From assembly GCA_011947345.1 (NCBI GenBank), contig JAAVTG010000215.1:62001-126000 (forward strand): a DNA stretch of 64,000 nucleotides, read 5' to 3'. This document shows positions 43,267 to 54,873 of this stretch, one piece after another. The DNA comes from Phytophthora quininea (taxonomy: Eukaryota; Oomycota; Peronosporomycetes; Peronosporales; Peronosporaceae). The notes below the pieces were generated by a model. It did not search any database. It was not told the DNA's origin and was given only the letters and a program-made list of their open reading frames with translations. Every line of letters starts with the position of its first letter. The first letter of the stretch is position 1. The position numbers and the translations under genes were made by a program.

Positions 43267-44488
43267 TCGATTTCAATTAGAATGTGGTCGTCTACCCATT
43301 CGTAGCCAAAGATTGGGATAGTGTCCAGTGAATCCGAGACCGATGCCGGCGAGTTGTTTTTCACGCACCATGAGATCGCTCTCCCAAACGCAGCGTAGTA
43401 CTTTAGTGATCCTGACCATCCGAAGGGCGCTGCCAGGTCGATCACTAGTGCGTTGCGCTCTGGGATCAACCCGGCCATCAGGTGGACGTGGCTTGCATGA
43501 GTCATCAGGTGACGATACGCGCCTTTCACATCGCCCTTGAGAATGCAAATCCGGCAGCCGGGGTAATTGGCGGCCAGATATTCAATGCGTTGTGCGAGGA
43601 TTGTAACATACTGATAGTCGATGTCAGACAGGCAGTCTTTGTCGAGACGGTCGTTTGTTGAAAGACCTGGCGGGTGTGATAGATCATGGATTAGACGGAT
43701 TTCTGTGCTTGGATCAACGCCAGACTTCTCCACGGCACCAAATGGGCTGCAGCACACCGCTGGTCACTGATCTAACAGTGTTGCATCGACTACGAGGAAC
43801 TTTCCTGCGTCTTGTCCTTCCCGAATACTTTTAGCGCGGCTTGTAGGTGGCGTCTAAAGGATTCGTGATTTTTCACTTTACGATCGGTGGGCTTGAAACC
43901 AGAAGTCCATTTTGGCTTGATGCCGTGAGAGGCGATTTCCAGCAGTGTTGGCAGATGAGGATATCCCGCCAGGACGAATTCTAGACGTGCGGGTTCGAGA
44001 GCCTTGTTGGGACGAGTGTCGCCATATGACTCATTGCGGATTAGTTGAACCGTTTTGTCGAGTGACAAACAGCGGTCTCGGATGATGGCAGAAATTGAAT
44101 TCTTTGCGCACATGTCGATGTCATCTATCGGCTCATCTTGCGACATTGACTTGGAAAATCCGGCGCGCTTTAAGACTACGGACGTCCGGGATTCCTCCAG
44201 TAGTAGACGTTCTTCCAGATGCTGTCGGACGCACGCTTCTGACTGTTTAGACAAATTCCTGTGTTGAGTTGCTACGGGAAAAACGTTTCTTGTAGACGCG
44301 GGAAGTAGACCCGCCGATCTTGAGAGTGAATCGGTAGATGGTCGTTCGCTAGACGGACGTGTACGTGATGAGAGATCCGAAATATGATGGAGAGTTGTGC
44401 CGGCGTCGAGTGACGCGGCGGGTGTCCGAGTGGACGTTGTCGACGACGACATTGATAGAGACCGAGAAGTTAACGCGACTGGATTCAT
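43267..44488 (-). pseudogene. DIRS-like element 2, reverse transcriptase 5' part
   Basis: A Ser/Thr-rich N-terminus without the Cys repeats of element 1, then RPNKALEPARLEFVLAGYPH (equivalent to the block at 25260 in element 1). After a break near 43770 the RT proper follows: CCSPFGAVEK, IHDLSHPPG, ILKGDVKGAYRHL with the motif A Asp in frame, and the YEWVDDHIL box. The frame reaches the Helitron junction at 43267 five codons after the VDD box. Confidence 0.85.
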
Positions 44489-44529
44489 GCTCGAGCGGGA
44501 AATGACGTGGCCAGCCTGGCGTCACAGAT

Positions 44530-46620
44530 TTGCGTGTTCTGTTTTGACTCCACCGAATTTTTCAGCGATGAATTCCCGAACGCGTGGATCGAGGCTGTCT
44601 GGAACGAAATGCGCTCGCGATTTCCCTGTGCAATCGGTGTTGCTAGATGAACGTCAGCCAGAGTTGGATATGTAGCGAAGGCACAGGCGCTTGTCATTTC
44701 GTACAGGTAGTAGCGCGTACACATCTGGAGGAATGGCGAATTCGTTCTTGATGACGCGGTTGACTTTGCGGCTGCTCCTGTCGTTTAGCGATGATCCGCT
44801 ACTGTTCAGTGCTGGACCTTTGGGCTTCGGCCGAGGAGGCGAAGACTGCGACATCGCCTGTTGTAGCTGCATGATTTGCCTTTGTTGTATCTGGAGGATG
44901 ATCTGGCGGAGATCTGGGTTGTCGAGGGAGCACTGAAATTTGACGGATGAGCCGTCACTGGATCCTGTTTCGAGTTCCACGCGGATATTTTCAAGCAGCG
45001 AGTTCATCCAGAACACAACGAGCATGAGATCAACTTGCTGCCACACCATGCTGCGTAACTGTTGCTTCGTGAAGGCGACGAGAGTGTTCACGAGCTCCTT
45101 TATGGCCGCCGAGAAATATTCAGTGCCATAAATTTCTAGCGCCTGGAGTGCGTCCAGGACGTCGTCGAGAGACTCCGCCTGTACTGCGGGCGGTAAAGGA
45201 ACTGCGGCGGAGAAATTTTGCATGTTCACTCCAGCCGTTAGAATCCAGACCGCTTTTTCATTGAGCGTTTTCAGCGGGGCGAAATGCATGATCGATAAGC
45301 CGCGGGTACCAAAGCTGAGGTCATACGCTCGGACTAGAACACTTGGCGCGGGTTTGAACGTGACCGCTCTGGAGTTGATTAGACCTTCAATGAAAACGGT
45401 TGGGCTCTTACCTTGATGTGCCGGTGCTGTGGCTAGTGCGTGAATTTGCTTCTGCGGGACGGAAGGCGTGAACGCATACTTGGATCTTGGAACCACTTCG
45501 CTGAGCTGCGGGGCGGGTTGTTGGGATGTACTATCGAAGGCATGGGCTGGCTGGACTACGCGTGATGTTGCTCCGCTATGACTGTGGCTTGGCATCGAGT
45601 TTTCGTGTGACGCATTGGCGGCGTCCGCTTGAAGCTGCATAAACCGTTCCGTTAGTTCGGGATGGTTAAGTAGCAGATGAGCGATTTGAGTGTCCGTTTG
45701 CAAGGTGTCGTTGGCACCGACGTTTGGTCGCTTGCGTCCGCCGTCGCCTTCCTGAAGTTGAATACTTGCGGTGCACTTCAGGGATGCGGATGCACGCCTT
45801 GAAGCTAAATTAGCCTCTGTAATGCCGACGACGGGCTCCAACATGGAGTTGTCGTCATTATCTTCCATAGGATTGAATAGCGTGAGGCTGTCGGCGGAAG
45901 ACATCAATCTTGCTGGTCGCCGGCGCCGAGGAGGGTGGCAGAAAGAAGTTCCGATTGACGCTGGAACAGGCTCGTTGTTACCGTCGACGTAGTGAGCGTA
46001 ATCGATGGCGTGTTGAAGGGGAAAACCGTAGCCTCCCCGGTCATCGGATCTATCCACGTCCTATCGACGTCAAGTTGTGGTAGAGAAGTGCTTTCGACAA
46101 AAGCGCCTGCGATCGATGCGATGTTCGTTGTCCCCGAGGATGTACCAGAGCCGCAGATGGCGTCGACGATCGAATGACTCATGTCCAGAAGCTCGTCGAG
46201 ACTCCATTCCGATGTGGAGAAAGTCAACTCATACAGGAGTAGAGCTACAACGGGGGCAACGGGGGTAATAAAATCGGTTCTCGCTGTGATCGTCTGATCG
46301 AGCAGGTTTATCGTTGCTTGACCTTCAGATGCGGAAACCACTTGCCCGAAGTGATAAGCGTCTTGGTGCTGAACCAGGACGGGTTGACGAAGCAGGGGGC
46401 CGTGAGTGCTGGAACGCGCTTCTTGCGCGGACACGGTGCGGTTGAGTAGAGCGGATTTTGATACGACCCAGGTTTCTCCAGCTGCATCGTGAAGACCTTC
46501 AATTTGCACCGAGCGAGCGTTGACCTTTTTCACCTTGCAGTAGATGGGGCGTTCCCACTTGAAGTTGATCATGTCCGGCGTAACCAGGACGAATGAACGC
46601 GTCGATAGCGCTGCGGGCAT
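44530..46620 (-). pseudogene. DIRS-like element 2, gag-like protein with CCCH finger
   Basis: ATG at 46620 (MPAALSTRSFVLVTPDM). Blocks shared with element 1: HFGQVVSASEG, APVVALLLYELTF, FPLQHAIDYAHYVDGN and SKYAFTPSV. The frame changes near 46000. The second frame runs for over 400 residues with a Gln-rich segment (QIQQRQIMQLQQAM) and ends at a TGA (44656-44654). That stop occupies exactly the position of the second Cys of the C-x8-C-x7-C-x3-H zinc finger seen in element 1; the remaining Cys and His follow in the same frame (CTGKSRAHFVP). Confidence 0.7.
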
Positions 46621-46806
46621 CTTGAGTTGAAGGTTGCGGTTTAAAGAGCTAGCTACTGCTGGAGAAAACGAAGAATGACGAGGAGCGAGGAGGCCCTTGC
46701 AGCCCGGGCAGTTACGCAGCCTGCCTTGGGACTGAGCAGAGGACGAGATCCTTCTTACACCGCCCAGAAAACCTATTTTGGTTTGCGTGGCATCCCAAAA
46801 TCTTCA

Positions 46807-46830
46807 TTTCGATACTTCTCGAAAATAACC
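46807..46830 (-). repeat. Terminal hairpin of DIRS-like element 2
   Basis: Identical over 24 bases to 22218-22241 in element 1, in opposite orientation. Next to the shared block the hairpin arm has one mismatch compared with element 1. Confidence 0.75.
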
Positions 46831-46864
46831 ATTGGATGCTCTCTCTGGCTCACTCCGCAGAAGT

Positions 46865-47290
46865 TCACCAGTACACGGAGCAGAGCATCCTTCTGAGGGA
46901 TGATCTTAAAAAGTAGCGGACTGGAACGTTCTCTTCATAGAGAGACCCTCCTTCTTTGCCCAGTCGCATTTGGCAATATTTCCTTAGCAAAAATTTCCAC
47001 GCCAGGTGGTCTACGCGCTCCACGGCCGCCAGAAGGAGCAGGCCATCTCGTGCTTGGTTGAATTTGTCCTGGTGCTCTTGGCCCCAGCCCCGTCGTCGGT
47101 CGCAGGTTGCCACGGCAGCTTCACTTCGAGATGGCGCTTTGCGGTGAACTTGATGTCCGCGCCGGCCCAGAAGGTAAAGGCGATGCGGATATTCTTCAAC
47201 CACGGCGCCAAGAAATCCCAACGCTCCTCCATTTTGCCAATTAAAAATGTATTGTTTGTATTGTTCAGACTCAAGGTCAAGATCTTTCAC
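46865..47290 (-). pseudogene. Unrecognised coding relic
   Basis: Two overlapping frames look protein-like: MEERWDFLAPWLKNIRIAFT with a following hydrophilic part (about 47235-47060), then, after a shift, a helical stretch (VERVDHLAWKFLLRKYCQ). I do not recognise the family. Lying between DIRS-like element 2 and an ankyrin-family relic, it may be a piece of a host gene. Confidence 0.3.
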
Positions 47291-47398
47291 TCACACAAAG
47301 TTTGACGGGAGCGTTTACGAAACTTGACAACAGAATGGATGTCGTGCCCATTATTATTTTTTTCTTCTCAAAGCCAGCAAAGTATCGCCTTAACCAAA

Positions 47399-48250
47399 AT
47401 GGAGTCGAAGCAGCTTACAGCCACGACAGCCGTGCTTCGTGAAAGTGTACGTGACAACGCTCCTGAAGTCGTTGCAACAATGATCACCGATTTCCACCTC
47501 GCTGATTTCCCACTGGATCAAGCCTGCAAGATATCGCAAGATGGTTCTGTAAATCTATTGAATTTCATCTGGCAGGAAGGGGATAATGCTGTAAGAAGCA
47601 ACCAGTAGAGTCTGGCGAAGATCCTTATTACGATTGATGGGAATTTACTCGAGCTATGGTACAAGCCATTCGATGGGTGTATGGATAATAGTGGTGAGAT
47701 TTCGCTTGAAGTCAACAATTTTCCCGACTATTTCGACACTACGTGGCTAATGCAAACACAATATTCGCTTACTTCTGGAAGAAGAGCTCCACCAACATAT
47801 TACTGCCGCAGCATTGGAGAAGATAGATGATAATCTCGAGTTCGTCGAGGGGTTGACCAGTCAAACACTGTGTTGATGGAGTCGGGCGAGCGTGTCGAGG
47901 TGGCCATATCTCTGTAGCGCAACATCTGGTGGATTGCATAGATTCAGTTGATCTACATTACGTGATGTTTGTTGCAGCTTAGGTTGATAACCTGGAGGTG
48001 ATGAAGTGGCTCTACCGGTAGTTCGGAGCCAACCGAGCTATTGATCTGTTCATGGACTTGTCATACTTCCACTACGACTCTGATGCGTCCTCGTGGTCAT
48101 ACTACGACTTTCAAATGGTCAGTTGTACTACTGAGATGGAGATCGCTGCAAAGTCTGGTCGGTTAGACATTATTTCTACCCAAAGAGATCCGGCAGAGGC
48201 TTGAAGACAACTTTCAGTGCACTGGAGAGAACTGCAATACCTACCATGAA
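47399..48250 (+). pseudogene. Ankyrin-family pseudogene C
   Basis: The N-terminus (ATG at 47399) reads ITDFHLADFPLDQACKIS, closely resembling that of ankyrin pseudogene A on the other strand (ISEFLVADMSLERACQLS). An open frame lasts to 47608. Beyond it only scattered ankyrin-like pieces are visible in shifting frames, with many stops. Relationship by N-terminal block is good; the repeat part is barely readable. Confidence 0.55.
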
Positions 48251-48304
48251 ACAAAAAATATCTACCTTCGTTAAATATTGTGTGTGTTTCAAATTATCGG
48301 CTAA

Positions 48305-49447
48305 TCACGCGGCTAGCGATGCAAAATTGCCTTCAATCAGTTCGAAGTGGTCGCGCAAAATGGGCAAAGCGTCGTCCCACTCGTCCTCCTTGATCAGCAT
48401 GAAATCCTACATGTAACAAACAATACCCAACTCCATCACAATCCAAACATCTTCGTGCAATCGTAAACAGAACGTATACCAACCGTGGCGTAAGTACTGA
48501 GGTAAAATACCGTCGTGCCAGCATTCACGAGCACTCTCGTCTGGCCTGCAACAATCCCCGTCTCCGCGAAGCCCAGCTTGGTATTGCCGATCTGCACTGG
48601 TCTCCAATAATCCGGCGACACCAGAACTCCTTGGTCTGTCAGCTCTCTCGCTGTCTCTAAAAACCGTTCGTCACTGGTGACCACTGAGATATCGTTCCCC
48701 GTCTCCGAGTAGCTTAAGAAACGGTGTATCGAGTCCTCCTTCTCTCCTTTCGGCTTGAATAATAACTGTACCAATGCGTACATGTGTCTTCTTACAATGT
48801 TCCTGTTTAACTGCACCAGATGCAGCTTCACGTCCGGTACACTCAGTGGATGATGATGCATTGCAATCGCCTCCTTCTTGTCTGCAGTTTCTTCTCCTGG
48901 CTCTTGGTTTTCCTCTGCGGCGGTCAATTCTTCGCCATTCTCCATTTCAATGCAGCAAAAGCTTTGCAGACAGCTGATCGCCGTCTCTAGATCCTCCACC
49001 TTGACCAACACTGGAACAAACGTCAATGGATGACTCAATCTTATTTTGTTCCGGTGTTTGTTACGCACCGTAATCAGTTTGATACGTCGAGACCTGGAAC
49101 ACGCTGACGCCGTGCGTGGCCAGCACCGTCGTGAGTTGAGTGAGCACCGCCAGTTGGCTCAAGAAGGCACCAGGACCAGCACTCGCCACTTGCAGCGCTT
49201 TCCACCGCAGCGACTCGAACTCCAAAGACCCAGTAGGGAAATTACGTAACAAATGTTCCTCAAAGACTAGTGACACCTCGTGTTGGGTCTCTACGTAGCT
49301 CAGGAAGCGCACAGCGTCGCTGTCGCTGGAGTAAAAGAGCAGCTGAAGCAGAGAAGGCACGAGAGCGTCGCGAGTGGACGCTCTGTCGGTGCTGGCGATC
49401 ACCAGCGACGCTGGCAGACACACGAGCTGCACCTGTGGCGAGGCCAT
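48305..49447 (-). CDS. CASTOR-like ACT-domain amino-acid sensor, three exons
   Basis: Exons 49447-49069, 49010-48484 and 48406-48305 give 335 residues, close to the about 329 of animal CASTOR1. The two introns (58 and 77 nt, GTGCGT..CAG and GTTGGT..TAG) keep the frame exactly. The start is the ATG at 49447 (MASPQVQLV); the open frame continues upstream but the family begins here. The tell-tale CASTOR motif is GVSVFQVSTYQTDY before intron 1, repeated as TTVFYLSTYATDF across intron 2, marking two ACT-domain pairs. In animals CASTOR1 binds arginine and thereby releases the mTORC1 regulator GATOR2; whether ligand binding is kept here is unknown. A pogo-type transposon begins about 100 bp upstream of the start codon, so the promoter may be affected. 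Confidence 0.85.
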
Positions 49448-49545
49448 CAAGATTAGCGAAATGATCTTTTCAACCAATGGATGGCGGAGGTGTTTAATGT
49501 ATTTACAAACGTAGCCATAGTTAAAGTGAACATGTTTGCTGTCTA

Positions 49546-51241
49546 CAGACAACGACACAAAAGCCGGGGTACACAAAACCCGGGGCTTAAACAGAAAACC
49601 AATACAAAATTTTAGCCAATCAAAATTGCATTATATATTTTCTTTTTGCCAATAAAAAACGTAAAATTTGGTTGGTGCTGCTATAAAACAAAGGCTGACC
49701 CCTGCATTCCGAGACGCACCATTTCAAGACGCGCAATGAAGCGCAAGCAGCAAGGGTACACAGTGAAGGAGAAACTGGAGGCGCTCGACCTCATCGAGGC
49801 GGTGGGGTTGTCGGAGGCCGTCGCCGAGCTGGGCTACCCACACGGCACAGTGGACGGCTGGTGGCGGTCTCGCGACAGGCTTCGTTCCTTCACCGGGAAC
49901 AAGCTATCCAAGACGACGAAAGGGCAGGGGCGCAAGGAGAGCTTTCCCTTCACCCCTGCTCTGGTGACTTTTATGAAAGACACGCGTCGAGATGAAGAGG
50001 TAAGCACAGCACATTTATTGAGTATTGATATTTATACTAACTAACTTCCTATTAGTGGCTCACCACCTCTATCATGATAGGTTTTATAGAAGCCAACTAC
50101 TGCCTCTGGCTAGAAAGCTACGCAGAGGGCAAGACATCGCCCGCGAGTTGTCGCCGTGCGCTTGAAAGACTCCTCCAACGAACCGCAGACAGGTATTTTT
50201 GTATTTCAGTACATCTTAGAATATTAATGCTAATTTGTTGCGTGAAATATTAATTTGTATTGATTTTAGATATGGGTTCTCAACTCAAAAGCCCAGGAAA
50301 CAAAATTGCCTAGTGCTGATCTTTTGGAGATCAAGGCTAACTTTGCAATAGAGTTTTGGTCTACCTACAGCTCCTATTCCCCTGCCGAAATCTACAACGT
50401 CGACGAAACGGCGATAAACTTCGACATGCCGCCCGCGCGAATCTGGGGCGTGAAGGGAAGGAATGGGTCCGCCAAAGTCAAAGACTTGACGAAGCACTCA
50501 GGCCGCATGACAGCTGTGCTTACGATTAGAGCAGACGGTACGTTTTTATTTCTTATTTATTTATGTTATAGTTTACTTATTTTCTCTCTTCATTGTTTTA
50601 GGAAAAAACTTCCAATTCTTTTCATTTTACGCGGCAAGTTGGGCGGAAGCATCGAGGCTAAAGAACTGAAGACCCTTCCAAAAGGCCATTTTTACACGGT
50701 TCAAGAAGCAGGCTGGATGGACGCTGTGGGTTGGCAGTTTTATGTTAAAAATTTGCTAAAATATGAAATCGACAGCCCAGCGCTGCTCCTTGTCGACAAC
50801 TTCGACAGTCATGTGTCGGAGCAAGGAGTGCGCGTTGTGGCCGAGGAAGCCTGTGCCACCGTGGTCCCTTTGCCCCCAAAAGCACCTCAGTGTGCCAGCC
50901 ATTAGACGTGGGGGTCATGGGACCACTTAAATCACGAATTCGTGGCTGCTACACACCTAAAAGGGCCTTCCAGCGCCTAAAAACGTCTAAAAGCTATAAA
51001 AGCTACGATTAAGGCGTGGGAAGAGTTTTCACCAGATCTAGTTATTCGTAGCTTCGAAACAGCAATTCCTAGGTATGAGTCATTTATAGTTTAACTCGCC
51101 TTATAAAATTCCGGTTTTTGCACAATTTAGGGTAAATATTATCCAATCAAACACCAGCTCTGTTAGCTTCCGAGTTTTTGTGTCCATAATTTTTGTATGA
51201 GAACCTAGACTGATTTACCCGGCTTTTTGTGTCGTTGTCTG
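49546..51241 (+). mobile_element. pogo-type (Tc1/mariner superfamily) DNA transposon
   Basis: Inverted ends: CAGACAACGACACAAAA at 49546 and its complement ending at 51241, followed by GCCGGG with a one-base offset, about 26 bp in all. TA dinucleotides flank both sides (49544-49545 and 51242-51243), the target duplication of this superfamily. The 1696-bp element encodes a pogo/Tigger-like transposase. Confidence 0.9.
49736..51095 (+). pseudogene. pogo/Tigger-like DDE transposase with introns
   Basis: Exon 1 (49736-49999, from ATG) encodes a psq/CENP-B-type helix-turn-helix (YTVKEKLEALDLIEAVGLSE; GYPHGTVDGWW). Intron 50000-50055, exon to 50192, intron 50193-50269. A frameshift near 50300 precedes the DDE domain: YNVDETAINFD with the first Asp, RADGTKKLPILFI across a third intron (50542-50601), LLVDNFDSHVS with the second Asp, and PLPPKAPQC, after which a frame change near 50890 leads to PLDVGVMGPLK. 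A last break near 50985 precedes AWEEFSPDLVIRSFETAIP. At least three frame changes besides the introns make it inactive, though the Asp residues remain. Confidence 0.8.
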
Positions 51242-53227
51242 TACTCGACGCTCTGTGGGTATTTCTCCTCAAACCACTGCAACACTTCTTCACCACCTTG
51301 GTAGAACCGTTCGACAATGAATTTGAGGTGGTTCCAAGTGCCGTGCAACCGTTCCGTCTCGACAGGGAGGTTCTGCGCATATAACCAGAGGGCAATGTCG
51401 AAATGGAGTGCTTCTACAGCGTCATGCATCGCATTGACGGCGATCAACCCGCGGACTCGAGGCATCAGATACTGAACCACTTGCAGCTGGTGATGGGGTT
51501 TGCAGAAAGCGGAGAACTGCGCAGCTCGAACGATCCCAACGTCTGGTATACTGCTCCCAGGACGGTGTTGGAACAGCCACTGCACCACCTCCAAATGGCC
51601 TCGTTCAGCCGCATCTTCCATGGCTCGAGATGTGCAATTGGCCGATCGATGAACGCCGCGCTGTCCATTGCAAACGTCGAGCAGGTTGCTGTTGTGTTGG
51701 CGTGCAGCCACTTCAGAACCCTGAGGTTACCAGCACGTGCAGCATAATCCATAGCTGCGTTCGTGCAGCCGTCTGACCGGTTAGCAAGCAACCACTCCAG
51801 CACTTTCATCTGCTCGTCGACGAAAGACTCGGGGGTCTTGTCCACGCAGTAGCATGGGTAGTCCTTACAAGTGGGAACGTGAAAGTGTCTACCATCGGCG
51901 TAGTCCATGAGAGTTGTCGTGCATCCTTCCCATCGATGCGAGTGCAACCACTGCAACATTTCCAGATTGTCGAAACTCTTGTCCATCGCATCCGTCGTGC
52001 ATCCTTCCGTACGATTCGCGTGGCCACTTGACGACGTTCAAATGGCCGTTGGCTGCTGCACCATCCATCGCCTTGGTCGTGCATTTCAGATAGCGGAGGC
52101 GACTCGGTAGACTGTCGGTAGTTCGCATTACCACGTCGATATTGTGCAGGTACTGAATGACTTCGAGGTGGCCCTTCTCAGCAGCGACATCCATCGGTGT
52201 TTGCAGCGAATCGCTCATTTTGCCATGCTCGTACTGAAAGAGAACAACGTGTGGACCTTGCCCGAATTGTTCGTAGAGCCATTGCACCATAGCGAGTTTC
52301 CCATTCTCTGCAGCCGAAAGCATGACACTGAATAACTCAGCAACAGGACGGTCGATCTTCTTTAAGTATGCAAGCAGTCACTGCATCACAGAGATGTGTC
52401 CACCCTTACCAACGTACGTCAAAAGATGCCTGTCAGTGGGCTGTTGGACCGTTGAGAGCCACTGCATAAACTCTGCGTCGCCAGGAAGTGCTGCGTGCTC
52501 AAAGGCAGAAGCATCAGAGAGCTCCTTCTTGTGTCCAAGCTCCACAAGGCACCGTATGCAGCTCTTGCAATTGGCCCAAGACGCCTCCGAATATTCCGGA
52601 AAGTCCACCACGCTCACCTTGATGCCGTGTCCAATGAGCCACTTCATTTCATGACATTGCACTGGACAAACGCCGAGTTGACATTACTGTCGAGCTGTGG
52701 TTGTTGCCTCGACGCATCCAAAATGCGGTCGTTGAGCCAGAGCACCACATCCCAATGACCGTTGCATGACGCTGCGTACAGACTCTTCATTTTCCACTCG
52801 ATACCGCCGTGCGTTTGGTCTCTCCAACGACTGCAACATCGACAAATTACCGGAACAAGCAGCCTTAGTCACTACCTTCTCACGGATTAGACAGCCCAGG
52901 AAATGGCTCAACAACCATTGTATCATATCGACTGCTGTTCGACCGACGGCTTCAACCATTGCAGCATTAAATATCCATTGCTTGTAATGCGGTTCGGCGG
53001 GAAATAGATTCGATGGGCTCCAACTTTTCCGTCTTGTACACTTCTTTGTCCACCAACGTCAGCAAAGCCAGCGATCCACCAACGCGACTCAATTGGCAGG
53101 CACGCTCCAGACTCATGTCAGCAACCAGAAACTCGGAGATCAAAGCAGCAACGGAACATGTGTCGTTGCTTGTCGTGACTTTCATACGCAATGTTATGCG
53201 CACGGCTGTGAGTTGAGGGAATTCCAT
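51231..53227 (-). pseudogene. Ankyrin-family pseudogene A
   Basis: ATG at 53227 (MEFPQLTAVRI), then ISEFLVADMSLERACQLS as in relic C. After a frameshift near 52990 come NAAMVEAVGRTAVDMIQWLL, NGHWDVVLWLNDRI, FVQCHEMKWLIGHG and a series of ankyrin-like repeats (NGKLAMVQWLYEQFG, KGHLEVIQYLHN, NGHLNVVKW, AGNLRVLKWLHAN, RGHLEVVQWLFQH). Frames change at about 52960, 52670, 52370, 52010, 51890 and 51600. The pogo element adjoins its 3' end: the last codons, RQRHKKPGKSV, come from the transposon end. Confidence 0.75.
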
Positions 53228-53369
53228 TTCGGAGCTGGAATTTTGTGAAGTGAAGACAATACCGACCGAGGAACGTTGATTGATGGAGACATCCGGCGAT
53301 TGATGCCCTTCGACAACAGACCTACCACCTCAATAAACCAAGCACTTTCGCACCAAACATTTCACTGGT

Positions 53370-54293
53370 TGAATCGAAGAGAATTATGATGAAATGCACG
53401 AACTAAACTGAAATCGAAAAAGAAATTAGTAGTCACCTGCCAAACCTGGATGCTGACAAGGAAGCTGCTCTGGACTCGTGTCATCATATACTCAACCACT
53501 CGGAGTTGTTGGCGAGGGAGAATTGCGCTGTAGCCCGAGTAATAGCTTTCTGCTCCACTTGCCCAATAGCTCGATGCTGCCACAGTCACTTCACCACCAC
53601 CAGATAGCCGTTATTACCAGCTGGCTTCAGTTGGTAACTTCGATTAGTAGAAACTCCATAAATTCGATATCACCGACCTCTGCTGTCAACGTAAAGCAGA
53701 GTTGACCGCAAAAAGCATCCAAGTATTTACCTTCCAGGAGAAACCGCACCGGTCTTTTACAATCTGTCCAATTTGCCTTGCAATCTTCATCAGGAAAACC
53801 TCGAAGATTCACCGCAAAGCCTTGGCTAACTAGCCATTTCATCTGAGGCTGCATTGACAGCTTGGTTGTTTTGTGGCGTGAGTCTGGCTGGCTAGGAATA
53901 CGGTCATTAAGTCAGTGAACCATATCCCAGTGTCCGTGGAATGCGGCTCCTTCCAGACTTCGGGTTTTCCACTTGATGCTGCCGTGCCTTCGGCCTCTCT
54001 CCAATAACTACAATATCAACGGATAACCGGCACAGGCCGTCGTAACGACTATTTCGCGGGCTCAACAGCCAGTGTACCGTATCGACGTCTCTCCGAGTGA
54101 CACCCTGAACCATGGCATCGTTAAATGGCCATTGCTTGTAAAGCGGTTCGGTCCCAAGACGACGTTCCAACTGGAACTTTTTCCGTCTACTCAGCTTCTG
54201 CAACAGCTGTAAGCGGGTCTTTGGCGGCCGTTCTTCCGCGGGCCAATACAACCATTCATGGGATCTGAGTGTCCACTCCAAAAGCATTGTCAC
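53370..54293 (-). pseudogene. Ankyrin-family pseudogene B, N-terminal part
   Basis: Shares LYKQWPFNDAMVQGVTRRDV with the YKQWIFNAAMVEAVGRTAV region of relic A, then KWLVSQGFAVNLRGFPDE with its KWLIGHGIKVSVVDFPE. It is colinear with relic A over about 900 bp, then ends near 53370 without the C-terminal repeats. Stops and frameshifts occur near 53907, 53860 and 53627. It lies directly upstream of relic A on the same strand, so a tandem duplication is likely. Confidence 0.7.
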
Positions 54294-54873
54294 TGTCCAC
54301 AGAGTCCCTCCCGTCCAAAGCCATTTAACGAAGTCTCAGACCAGAACGCCAGGTCTTCATCCTGTTCACTGCCAGTAACGCACTGGCATGTCCTGCCCCA
54401 AGACTTCTCCCCTCTCATTCGGGAGGCCGCATAATTTCCACGTATAATTTCGTCCAATGGGACTTCTCCAACAGTGCCGTCGCTTCCGAAATGCTGTTGA
54501 CCTTGAAACTAGCCGCCAGGCGATCGTACTCAACATACGGCGTCTGTCCGTTGGGTGCAGCCACCGTGCCCAGGAGCAGCGACTTTCAAGCGTCGATAAG
54601 CTGTACGGAGCAATTGCTCTGTGGAGTCTTCGCTGCTAGCGTGGCCTGCAAGTGGTTCTATTCATTTTGCGCATGACTTATCGACTCACCTGGAGTCGAT
54701 CCCACCCGATACCCCATTCATCTTGTGTGGTGATGATGGGGCACCCTGAAAGCGATTCCTATTGTGATCCACTGTAGAAGCTTCGCCAACCATAGTTTCG
54801 ATTGGTCTGACGTTCAGTTGCCAATTCGCGTTGCACAGGAGAGATCGACACAAGGCTCGGCGTCTTCTGTGCA

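Larger units (their letters stand above)
43267..46830 (-). mobile_element. DIRS-like element 2, truncated by the Helitron
   Basis: Same organisation as element 1 but on the minus strand and clearly diverged. It runs from the terminal hairpin (46830-46807) through gag to the RT, which stops at 43267 next to the Helitron end. RNase H and tyrosine recombinase should lie on the far side of the Helitron but are not in 36.6-37.4 kb. Confidence 0.8.
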
